A stretch of 61,336 bases of DNA from an uncultured Lachnospiraceae bacterium (GTDB taxonomy: Bacteria; Bacillota; Clostridia; Lachnospirales; Lachnospiraceae), in the NCBI GenBank assembly GCA_910585715.1, contig CAJUEX010000016.1, positions 1 through 61,336 on the forward strand, given 5' to 3'. Below the pieces are notes generated by a model, which saw only the letters and a list, made by a program, of their open reading frames with translations, did not search any database and was not told the DNA's origin. Position 1 is the stretch's first letter. Each line of letters begins with the position of its first letter. Shown here piece by piece: positions 34,808-42,900 of the stretch. The position numbers were made by a program, and so were the translations under genes.

Positions 34808-35500
34808 TCATGGCTCGTTTGATTCGTTTGTTTTTTTCTGCGTCCTCTTCAGTTCCTTTATTTCCCTTTCCAGTTCAATAATTCGGTTAGTCAGACAGGA
34901 ATTGGCATATTGAAGAGAGGAAATATCCTCTTTCACCGGGTCCGGAAGGAACTGGTCCAGATCCTCCCTTGGCAGGGATTGGTTGTTTCGCCTGACTACT
35001 CTTCCCGGCACTCCCACTACTGTTGAATTTTCCGGCACTTCCTCTAACACAACACTTCCTGCGCCTATTTTGGAATTATCTCCTACCCGAAAGGAGCCAA
35101 GCACCTTGGCTCCGGCGCTGATCATAACATTATTGCCAATGGTGGGATGTCTCTTTCCCTGTTCCTTTCCGGTTCCTCCTAATGTAACGCCCTGAAACAG
35201 GGTTACATTGTCTCCTACAATCGCCGTTTCTCCTATGATAACACCGTTTCCATGGTCAATAAAAAAGCCTTTTCCGATTTTAGCGCCCGGATGAATTTCA
35301 ATCCCTGTTTTCCTTACGCCTCTCTGGGAAATCCATCTTGCTAAAAAATAATGGTTATTTTCATATAGCTTATGTGCCAGCCTGTAATGAAGCATTACTT
35401 TAAAGCTGGGATATAAAAATACTTCCATAGAGGAATGAATGGCAGGGTCCCTCTCTTTGATAATAGCTATTTCTTCTTTTATCCTTTTTATCATTCCCAT
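34808..35500 (-). CDS. cysE: Serine O-acetyltransferase
   Basis: A 230-residue enzyme acetylating serine for cysteine synthesis. The N-terminal helical part (IKEEIAIIKERDPAIHSSMEVFLYPSFKVMLHYRLAH) precedes left-handed beta-helix hexapeptide repeats (~65-165), with the active-site stretch GIEIHPGAKIGKGFFIDHG and FQGVTLGGTGKEQGKRHPTIG. A charged ~45-residue C-terminal tail follows. It belongs to the shorter Firmicute/EpsC type. It is the first gene after a Cys T-box, so it is made when charged tRNA-Cys is scarce, together with cysS. Confidence 0.96.
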   Translation of the reverse strand: MGMIKRIKEEIAIIKERDPAIHSSMEVFLYPSFKVMLHYRLAHKLYENNHYFLARWISQRGVRKTGIEIHPGAKIGKGFFIDHGNGVIIGETAIVGDNVTLFQGVTLGGTGKEQGKRHPTIGNNVMISAGAKVLGSFRVGDNSKIGAGSVVLEEVPENSTVVGVPGRVVRRNNQSLPREDLDQFLPDPVKEDISSLQYANSCLTNRIIELEREIKELKRTQKKTNESNEP

Positions 35501-35529
35501 AAAATCGCCTCCTGACGAATCGCCGTAAC

Positions 35530-35813
35530 AAAAAAAATCGCCTCTGAAAAAGAGACGAAAATTTCCGCGGTTCCACTCTAATAAAGGATTGCTCCTTCCC
35601 TTGAATCCTTAACGCGGAAAACGGATTCCGCTATCAGGAACAGAGTATGTATTTCTCTGCCCGTTCACGAAACCGGCTCACAGATGCACTTCCATTCTGT
35701 TCCTATGAAGACTGCTTTCAGCCGGCGGCAATCTCTCTCTTTCATATTTCCAGCATGTACTCTTTCTGCTCACTGCCTTTTCTTTTATAGGGGATTGTTG
35801 TTCTTTGTAATAC
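35530..35813 (-). promoter_or_regulatory. Cysteine-specific T-box leader
   Basis: On the minus strand the T-box sequence AGAGTGGAACCGCGG lies at 35579-35565. It is followed by a terminator (stem 35538-35545 with 35551-35558, then eight T at 35537-35530). In Stem I the specifier loop reads AAGTGCATC with codon TGC (Cys) at 35688-35686. Uncharged tRNA-Cys should stabilise the antiterminator and turn on cysE-cysS and the genes behind them. Confidence 0.92.
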
Positions 35814-35820
35814 TATATTC

Positions 35821-35849
35821 AGAATACGGGAAGGTGTTCCTTTTGTCAA
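35821..35849 (-). promoter_or_regulatory. Promoter of the T-box/cysE operon
   Basis: TTGACA (35849-35844), a 17-bp spacer, TATTCT (35826-35821) on the minus strand. Confidence 0.85.
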
Positions 35850-35891
35850 TAGGGTGAAATTGTTTTTTGTTGGATATGTAACCCAGCCCCG

Positions 35892-35916
35892 GCTTTCCTG
35901 CAGGCAGCAGGAAGGC
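35892..35916 (-). terminator. Hairpin after the DUF2207 gene
   Basis: A 10-bp stem GCTTTCCTGC/GCAGGAAGGC (35892-35901 with 35907-35916, one G-T pair) lies 15 bp past the DUF2207 stop. There is no T-run. A GTAAC at 35878-35882 hints it might be half of a decayed palindromic element. Confidence 0.4.
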
Positions 35917-35931
35917 TCCGCAAAAACAGAA

Positions 35932-37857
35932 TTACCATGCGCCTCCGCCTCCTCCGCCGGAACCGCCTCCTGCTCCTCCGCCTCCATGTGCACCTCTGCC
36001 GCCTCCTGAATACATGGTACTGTGAACACCCGGCATGACATGTGTCATAACATAATGGAAATCATGTTTGTCAGGACTTCCAACGCCTGCATACCAGTCC
36101 GGCGCCTTTAAAGCAATTGTTCCAAATCTTCTTTTCCATATATGGGAAAGTCCCAGCCCGTACACATAAGGCAGTATCTGGTAAAAATATTCCGGATTTT
36201 CTTCTGCAAGGCTTTCCATCCGGGAGCTCTCAGCGGTTTTTATGAATCTTTGGAAGCCTTGCAGCTTTCTTAACATCTCACTTCCGTAAGGTGTCCTTAC
36301 GGGCATGTTTCCGGCAAATGGCACAATTGCCAGAATACAGGCTATGCCGATCACATACAAAGCCATATATACAGCATCCTTTGACAAAACAGGAAACAGG
36401 ATAAACATCCAGCATATTGCGCTGTGGCCTCCTCCAAAAATAAGTCCGAATATCGGAGACATCCTGATTGATTTTATAAAAGTCCCAATCATAAAAGCAA
36501 AGCCAAAGCCAATAGAAGCCACCGCAACCGGTACAGCTGCTGCTTCATAATATTCCAATGCAGGCTTTGCCGTTATCAATATATAGATAGCGGTCATCAG
36601 CCCTATCAGCCATCTTTTTTTCCTGATGGCTGATTTATCGAAAATCCGGCTTTTGCTTTCTTTGGAATTCAGTTTTTCCTGAATTATGCCCAATGTCACC
36701 AAAAAATTATCCTGCAGCTGCGTACTTGTAACAACCCTGTTATTTAACGGAACTCCCGGCCAGTAAAAAAGATTTTCAAAAACCAGTCTTTCATATGGGT
36801 TATGCCCTTCATATTCCTTTATTTTTGTTATCTGAAATTCCTTTTTCTTTTTTAAAAAGCCTTTTTCTCCTGTCTCTTCTATTTTCAAAAATCCTTTCTC
36901 TGCCAGGTATGGCAATAAGGAAATAATACCCTCCACATTCGCCTTTCCGGTCAATAACAGTTGCGCCTCTGCAGGGTTTATCTTAGCAGGCGGGTAATAC
37001 TCCACTGTTTTTGGAGTCTTGCGCTTATTTCCGTATTTCATCCATATGCCCGCTGCAATAAGGATACATGCAAAGCTGAACAGGCACACCAGCACAGAAT
37101 ATGCATCTATATAGTAATCTGCTCCCGTAAAATACCCTTCCGGCAGAGTAAGCCTGATAGTCAGTGCCTGTTCTTCGTTCAGAGGCTCTTGCAGAACGCC
37201 GTTTATGGTATTTCCTTCTACCTGATAAGAAACATGGGAATCACTCTGTTCTCCAATGCTTCCGCAAAAAAAGCTTAATAACGATTTGTCAAACTTTTTT
37301 GGCATTTCAATGGTAAAAGCCGCCTTTTGGATTATAGTGTCCCACCGGTCCCCTATCAGATTGAAATATAATTCATCTTCTCCCTTTAACGGGTCTTTTC
37401 CAATGTGATATGTATATTTTATGGTATATATATGAGTGCCTGTAACAGTTGCATCCGGATTTCCTATTTTTATGACCTGAAAGCCTCCCTTTTTGGAGGA
37501 GGTAAATTCCTCACTGACACTAAGTCCTGTTATTTTTGCCCTGTTTGCAGATGCAATCCTTCCATTTCGCACAATCACATTGCTTAAGGGAAGCTTTCTG
37601 AATATTCCATGTCTGGGCGTCTGAAAATGTGCTGTAATGGTTTCCGTTATTTCATAAGCATTTTCTTCCCTTACAACCATGTTTATATGGTAATCCTCAA
37701 TGGTATAACCGGGCGAAGCAGCTTCTGCTTCTATCGAAACTGAAAAAAAGAACAGAAAAACCAAAAAGCTTAAGGAAAATACAGCAATGCAGATTCCATA
37801 ACTTTTTTTTATCTTATATTTCCATCCCTGCCTTATTTTTTTCATCTGCTGATACAT
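35932..37857 (-). CDS. DUF2207 membrane protein
   Basis: A 641-residue predicted membrane protein of the DUF2207 family. The N-terminal signal/anchor (~18-45) precedes an extracytoplasmic beta-domain (~45-220; YHINMVVREENAYEITETITAHF, PRHGIFRKLP). Membrane segments lie near ~240-260 and ~410-510, with a cytosolic winged-helix-like stretch between. The Gly-rich C-terminal tail (GGGRGAHGGGGAGGGSGGGG) is characteristic. The function is unknown. ATG 37857 has AGGATGG upstream; ATG 37869 sits on that ribosome site and is less likely. Confidence 0.85.
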   Translation of the reverse strand: MYQQMKKIRQGWKYKIKKSYGICIAVFSLSFLVFLFFFSVSIEAEAASPGYTIEDYHINMVVREENAYEITETITAHFQTPRHGIFRKLPLSNVIVRNGRIASANRAKITGLSVSEEFTSSKKGGFQVIKIGNPDATVTGTHIYTIKYTYHIGKDPLKGEDELYFNLIGDRWDTIIQKAAFTIEMPKKFDKSLLSFFCGSIGEQSDSHVSYQVEGNTINGVLQEPLNEEQALTIRLTLPEGYFTGADYYIDAYSVLVCLFSFACILIAAGIWMKYGNKRKTPKTVEYYPPAKINPAEAQLLLTGKANVEGIISLLPYLAEKGFLKIEETGEKGFLKKKKEFQITKIKEYEGHNPYERLVFENLFYWPGVPLNNRVVTSTQLQDNFLVTLGIIQEKLNSKESKSRIFDKSAIRKKRWLIGLMTAIYILITAKPALEYYEAAAVPVAVASIGFGFAFMIGTFIKSIRMSPIFGLIFGGGHSAICWMFILFPVLSKDAVYMALYVIGIACILAIVPFAGNMPVRTPYGSEMLRKLQGFQRFIKTAESSRMESLAEENPEYFYQILPYVYGLGLSHIWKRRFGTIALKAPDWYAGVGSPDKHDFHYVMTHVMPGVHSTMYSGGGRGAHGGGGAGGGSGGGGGGAW

Positions 37858-37990
37858 TGTCTTTACCATCCTGAAGCTCTGTTCCCTATTTATCTTTTCT
37901 CTTTTACAATTATTTAACCAGGCTGTTGTATAGCCCCGGCTGTTATATTTAAAGTGTTATATAGTCCTGACTGCTATTTTCCCCTTGCAA

Positions 37991-39175
37991 TCATACAATT
38001 TCATTTATATTCCCTTTCGCACAGATGTACACTCCCTGCCATGCCTTTTCCAATTCCGGATTTCCACATTTTCCGGTAAAAATCTGTCTGGTAAGCTCTT
38101 CTATGGAAGCCTTTACCCTTCCTTCTCTTTCCGGTATTTCCTGCTGGGAAAGCCTGTTCACACTGCTATAAGCCCTGTCCGCCTTCCACAAAAAAACTCC
38201 TTCATTGGCAGGAATATCCTTATCCTCAATTTCCAGAACCAGCTCTTTTTCTTCCCGGCTTGCCAGCATGGACAGCATGGTCTCTAAGTGTATGACTCTC
38301 GCCATGATGATGGGCTTTCTTTTTTCTTTTTCCCGAAAAATCTCTTCCATCAATTCCCTTCCTTCTTCTTCATATAGAAGCTCCTGAAAAAAGGGCTCTT
38401 CGCCATCCAATGCACAGACCGCAAGGCCAGACAGTTTATCCTGTCTTTCAAAAAGAAAAATCCCGCCTTTCTGGCTTTCCGTCTCCTTTAAAAGCATTCT
38501 GAAATACGGCTCTGTATGCTTTATATAAAATTCATACTGTCTTTCCTGTACTTCTTCTGAAAATTCGGACAGCCTGCTTATATCATTTGCATTTGCCAAC
38601 CGCATGGTATATGTCCTGCCCCTATTGTCCTGTAGAGAAATGCACCGGCTGCTATCCTCCGCTAACCATACCAGCTTTTCTTTCTTCAGCTTTCCGCCAT
38701 TCAGAAAATATTCCTTTCTCTCATAAATATATGCAAAGGAAAAGGGACTGTATATTGCCGGATTTGCCGGCATTAAAAAGGTAAAGGGTTCTTTCCTCTC
38801 ATGCAATTCCAAAAAAGCTTCCTGAAGCAGGCTCCTCATACAACCTTTATGTCTCCATGCTTCTTTCGTGGCAACGCCTACTATATAGGACACATTTCTT
38901 TCTTTTTTTTCGGGAGCTTTTAAAACTATCCGATAGGGAGTCAGGTGGAGCATGGAAATAATCTCTCCCTGCTCCTTTCTTACAAACGCCGTATTCTCCG
39001 GGGCTTTATAGAGGTAGTAATAGTCCACAAATTCTCTGCTGTCCTCAAAAAATACTTCCTCCCACAGTTTTCTTGTTAACAGCACTTCTGTTTTTTCAAG
39101 CCTGTATGATTTTATTTTCTCTTCTTTTAATTCCTGCCGTCCGGAATTATATATACGGTTTCCGACCTCTCGCAT
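37991..39175 (-). CDS. Eis-like GNAT acetyltransferase
   Basis: A 394-residue protein with an N-terminal GNAT fold (~25-150), whose acetyl-CoA loop region reads YIVGVATKEAWRHKGCMRSLLQEA (Q/R-x-x-G/A-like). A second half and a C-terminal sterol-carrier-like domain follow (~300-390; FLWKADRAYSSVNRLSQQEI), the layout of the Eis/UPF0256 family. Family members acetylate amines, including aminoglycosides in mycobacteria. The substrate here is unknown and resistance should not be assumed. The start ATG 39175 follows AGGAACAGGG. It lies between ispF and the DUF2207 gene on the same strand. Confidence 0.8.
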   Translation of the reverse strand: MREVGNRIYNSGRQELKEEKIKSYRLEKTEVLLTRKLWEEVFFEDSREFVDYYYLYKAPENTAFVRKEQGEIISMLHLTPYRIVLKAPEKKERNVSYIVGVATKEAWRHKGCMRSLLQEAFLELHERKEPFTFLMPANPAIYSPFSFAYIYERKEYFLNGGKLKKEKLVWLAEDSSRCISLQDNRGRTYTMRLANANDISRLSEFSEEVQERQYEFYIKHTEPYFRMLLKETESQKGGIFLFERQDKLSGLAVCALDGEEPFFQELLYEEEGRELMEEIFREKEKRKPIIMARVIHLETMLSMLASREEKELVLEIEDKDIPANEGVFLWKADRAYSSVNRLSQQEIPEREGRVKASIEELTRQIFTGKCGNPELEKAWQGVYICAKGNINEIV

Positions 39176-39261
39176 TTCCCTGTTCCTTTTATTTCCTTAT
39201 TCCTGTTTTCCTGCTCATATATATAAAATCTTCTGTTCTGCTTTATACACAAAATGACTCT

Positions 39262-39813
39262 CTATCTGCTATGGGGACAGCCGCTGCAGCCTGTACAGTC
39301 CTTTTCTGTCTGATTGGTCACATCCTCTGCCACTAAGTTTATGGGACTTGTGAGCATGCAGACTGCCTGAGCAGAAATCCCTTCTCCCGTTCCGGTAAAT
39401 CCAAGACCTTCCTCTGTGGTTGCCTTTACATTCACCTGTTCCACCAGTATTCCCAGGACACCTGCAATATTTTCCCGCATTTGTTCAATATAGGGGCGCA
39501 TTTTGGGCTTTTGTGCAATAATGGTGGCATCAATATTTTCTACATAAAACATATTTTCCGAAAGCAGTTTTCCCACCTGTTCTAAAAGCTTTAAGCTGTC
39601 TGCTCCCCTGTAAGCTTCCTCTGTATCCGGAAAATGCTTTCCGATATCCCCAAGGGCGGCAGCGCCAAGCAAAGCATCCATAACGGCATGTAAAAGCACG
39701 TCTGCATCAGAATGCCCCAAAAGTCCTTTTTCATAGGGAATTTCCACTCCGCCTATGATGAGCTTTCTTCCTTCTGTCAGCCTGTGTACATCATATCCCG
39801 TTCCTATACGCAT
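39262..39813 (-). CDS. ispF: 2-C-methyl-D-erythritol 2,4-cyclodiphosphate synthase
   Basis: A 183-residue enzyme of the MEP isoprenoid pathway. The zinc ligands are Asp/His in RIGTGYDVHRL (Asp 8, His 10) and His in GLLGHSDADVLLHA; the cytidyl pocket loop is KATTEEGLGFTGTGEGI (~132-148). Usual length is about 157 residues; here a ~25-residue extension follows the core and ends in a cysteine cluster (CTGCSGCPHSR). ATG 39813 has GGAGG upstream; the in-frame start at 39840 precedes that site. Confidence 0.94.
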   Translation of the reverse strand: MRIGTGYDVHRLTEGRKLIIGGVEIPYEKGLLGHSDADVLLHAVMDALLGAAALGDIGKHFPDTEEAYRGADSLKLLEQVGKLLSENMFYVENIDATIIAQKPKMRPYIEQMRENIAGVLGILVEQVNVKATTEEGLGFTGTGEGISAQAVCMLTSPINLVAEDVTNQTEKDCTGCSGCPHSR

Positions 39814-39891
39814 ATTTATTATCCTCCATTTGCTTTTCATGCTTTTTTATAAGTATAGCATATTTTGGTTTGGACTACACATAATCGAGCT

Positions 39892-39935
39892 GAAAAAAGA
39901 GCCCACATACTTATCTTTTCCATAAGTACATGGAC
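39892..39935 (-). terminator. Terminator of the pullulanase gene
   Basis: A 14-nt stem with few mismatches (39901-39914 with 39922-39935, TACTTAT/ATAAGTA at its heart), followed on the minus strand by TCTTTTTT (39893-39900). It closes the starch locus. Confidence 0.85.
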
Positions 39936-39967
39936 CCTAATTTGTTTTAATGCCTTAACCTGCCATG

Positions 39968-42900
39968 CTATTTTTTAATAACAGCCTTGGAACCCACTCC
40001 TTTTGCTTTCAAAAGCTTCTTATAAGAAGCAAGCTTTTTCTTTGGAACCTTAATGGTTGCTTTGGAGGCAATGCCTTTGAATGCTTTGCTCCCTACCTTT
40101 TTGCTTGTAAGCTTAGATGTTTTGATTGTAATCTTTTTCAGCTTTTTGCAGCCGTAAAATGCCTTACTTCCTATCTTGCTTACTTTGGAAGGCATGGTAA
40201 TGCCGGTGAGGCTTGTGCATTTGTAAAATGCCTTGCTGTCTATCTGGGTCAGATTCTTTGACAACGTTACCTTTTTAAGCCTGCTGCAGCCGTAAAATGC
40301 ACTGCTGCCAATTGTTTTTATATTGCTTCCCAGCTTAATCGTGGTAATGGTTTTATTATTTTTAAATGCGCCTGATGCAATGGATGTCACCTGATAATCT
40401 GTACCGTTTACATTAATTGTATTTGGTATGGTTACTGTTTTTGATTTGGAAGCGGGAGCTGTATAAGCTACTGTTTTTACATCGGCATCTGCTCTGGTAA
40501 CCTTATAGGATGCCTTGGATACGGAATCCTTTACTGAATCTCCTTCCTTCAGTCCGCCTGCCTGTGTGTCATCACCGCCATGTACAGGACCAGTACCGCT
40601 TCCGGTCTTGGGAATCACTTCTGCTCTTGTTTCATGACAGTCTTTACAAGTATAAGTCCTGATGCCATCTTCCGTTGCAGCAGCCGCTTTTGTTACGACC
40701 CCGGCATCCCAGTTATGAATATCGCTATAGCTTCCATATGGCTGGCTGCATCTGGTACACACTGCCTGTGCACAGCAGGTTGCAGTTCCTCCCGTATGGC
40801 CCAGCGCCGGAATGATTTCCATATCCAGCTTTTCACCGCAGTGAATACACTCAATCAATTGTTCTCCTGCTGCTATACAGGTAGGTTCTTTCCCCACTGT
40901 GGGAGTATTTCGCTGATGTCCTGTTGCGGGAATGACTTTCTCCTCTTTTATTTCATCACATTGACTGCAATGAATGGACTGTTTTCCTTCCCTTATACAG
41001 GTCGCTTCCTTATCAATCCTTGGTTCCGTTTCCCATTGATGCCCCGTTGCAATGACAGGCTCACCCTGCTCAATCAGCGTCTTACACTTTGTACAAATCT
41101 TATCTCCGCTGTATCCGTCTGACGTACAGGTTGCAGCTTTCGCATCTTTTACCTGTATATATTCTTCTTCATGCTGGCAGTCAATGCCGGTAATTCTCAC
41201 TGCAATGCTTGTGATTTGATAATTCTCCCTGTCTTCTCCTGCATATACTACCGTTACATCCAGTGTCTGTTGATTTTCTATTACTATATCCTTATCGGCA
41301 TCCGACCATTCCCATCCGCCGCTTAACCGCAGATTACTCAACGGTCCCACAGCCACTGTCATCTCCGCTTCCGGCGCCCCTGCAGGTATTGCCGCTTTTT
41401 CTATTGTAAATTCCTTTTGTACCGTTCCCATATAATTTCCGATTCCGGTTATGATCACAACAGCTGTTCCTGCATTAATATTGTTGCTGCAGGTCATTTC
41501 ATAGTCTTCCTCGTTTTCAAGCCCTGCCGCTCCATCTGTTACCGTTACGTCAGGAATAACAGGATTTCCGGTGTAAATATAAGCTCCGGTAACAGACACA
41601 TTGCTGTCCGTAATCGTCTTTGGCTCAATGGTAAATACCAGCCTGTTATCCTTTTCTATTTTTCCCGCATAGCTGTTGATTCCCACAACAATTACTGTGG
41701 GGGCATTTACATCAGAAGTCTGCAGGGAGCAGGCGTTGATGTTGTTCAGGTACGATACCTTATAATCCTTCCCTTCTGTTAAAATCCTTTCTCCATCCTT
41801 TACAAGTATATCCGGTTCCTTTGGAGTGCCGTCATAAATATATACTGCAGACTCATCCGCAAAGGAAATCTTAATATCCGACCGGGGAGGCTCACTATTT
41901 TCTTCCACTGCACGAATGGATTTTTTTAAAGCCCTTACCTTCTGATTAACCATCACCTGAGTTGCCTGTGAATTTTCATTAACGGCTTTTGCTTCCGTCA
42001 GACAGGAATTCAGCTCCGACAGCCACGGACTGTTGGGATTATCCCGCATTACCTGTGCTGCTTTGGCTATTTGTGAAGTCAGCAGAGTCTTATCTATTTC
42101 AACCGGTCCTGTTCCCACTTCACGGTCCTGTCTTTCATATGTACAGGTTTTTCCGGTAAAAGAAGTGACTGTAATATCCACGCTGCCTGCAATGCCTGCA
42201 ATGTCTGTGGTCTGTGTTGCAGTGCCTGCTGCACCGTCGTTTACAATCACGGAATAGTCAGTAGTTCCCTCCGGCAGCTCAAATACATAATAGCCTTCTG
42301 CATCTTTTTCCGTCAGTCCGGTTCCCGGCCAGGCTCCGGTCAGTTTTACCTCGTTTGTTCCGCTTCCCTTCCATGCATATACAGCAGGGTTTTGCCAGCC
42401 ATCCGCCTTTATGCGGATAATGGGATTTGCCTTTAAAGATGCACACGCTCTTACGGCAGCTTCCAAATCTTCTGCTGCGCTTTCATATACTTCCGGCGTG
42501 CCGGCAGACTGAAGAAGTCCTTCTGCCTCTGATATGACAGTCTGTAAATCTGAAACTGCAGCAGTTTCATAATCAGACGGGGCTCCCTGGGCAGCGGCAA
42601 GCCTTTCTTTTGCCTTTAAAAGGGTGCTTTCCAGCTTTTTCTTTGCCAAAGCCTCTTTTTCCATTACAGTAATACTAATATTTTTGGTTGTCTGATTCTT
42701 TCCATCGCTTGCCGTTATAATAAGAGTATAACTTCCTGCAACAGGCTTTTCCCATAAGAAGGCGCCGGAATTTGTATCAAAGGATGCGCCATTTGGCACT
42801 CCTGCAGCAGTTACGGTTACTTTGTCGCCATTTGGATCAGAAACCTTCACGGAAAATGACAGGCTTTCTCCTGCCACAGCCTCAAAGGAATTGGAGGCAC

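Noticed and set aside
37991..39175. Aminoglycoside resistance gene (Eis)
   Set aside because: The family fold is recognisable, but most members are not resistance enzymes and nothing here indicates that substrate.
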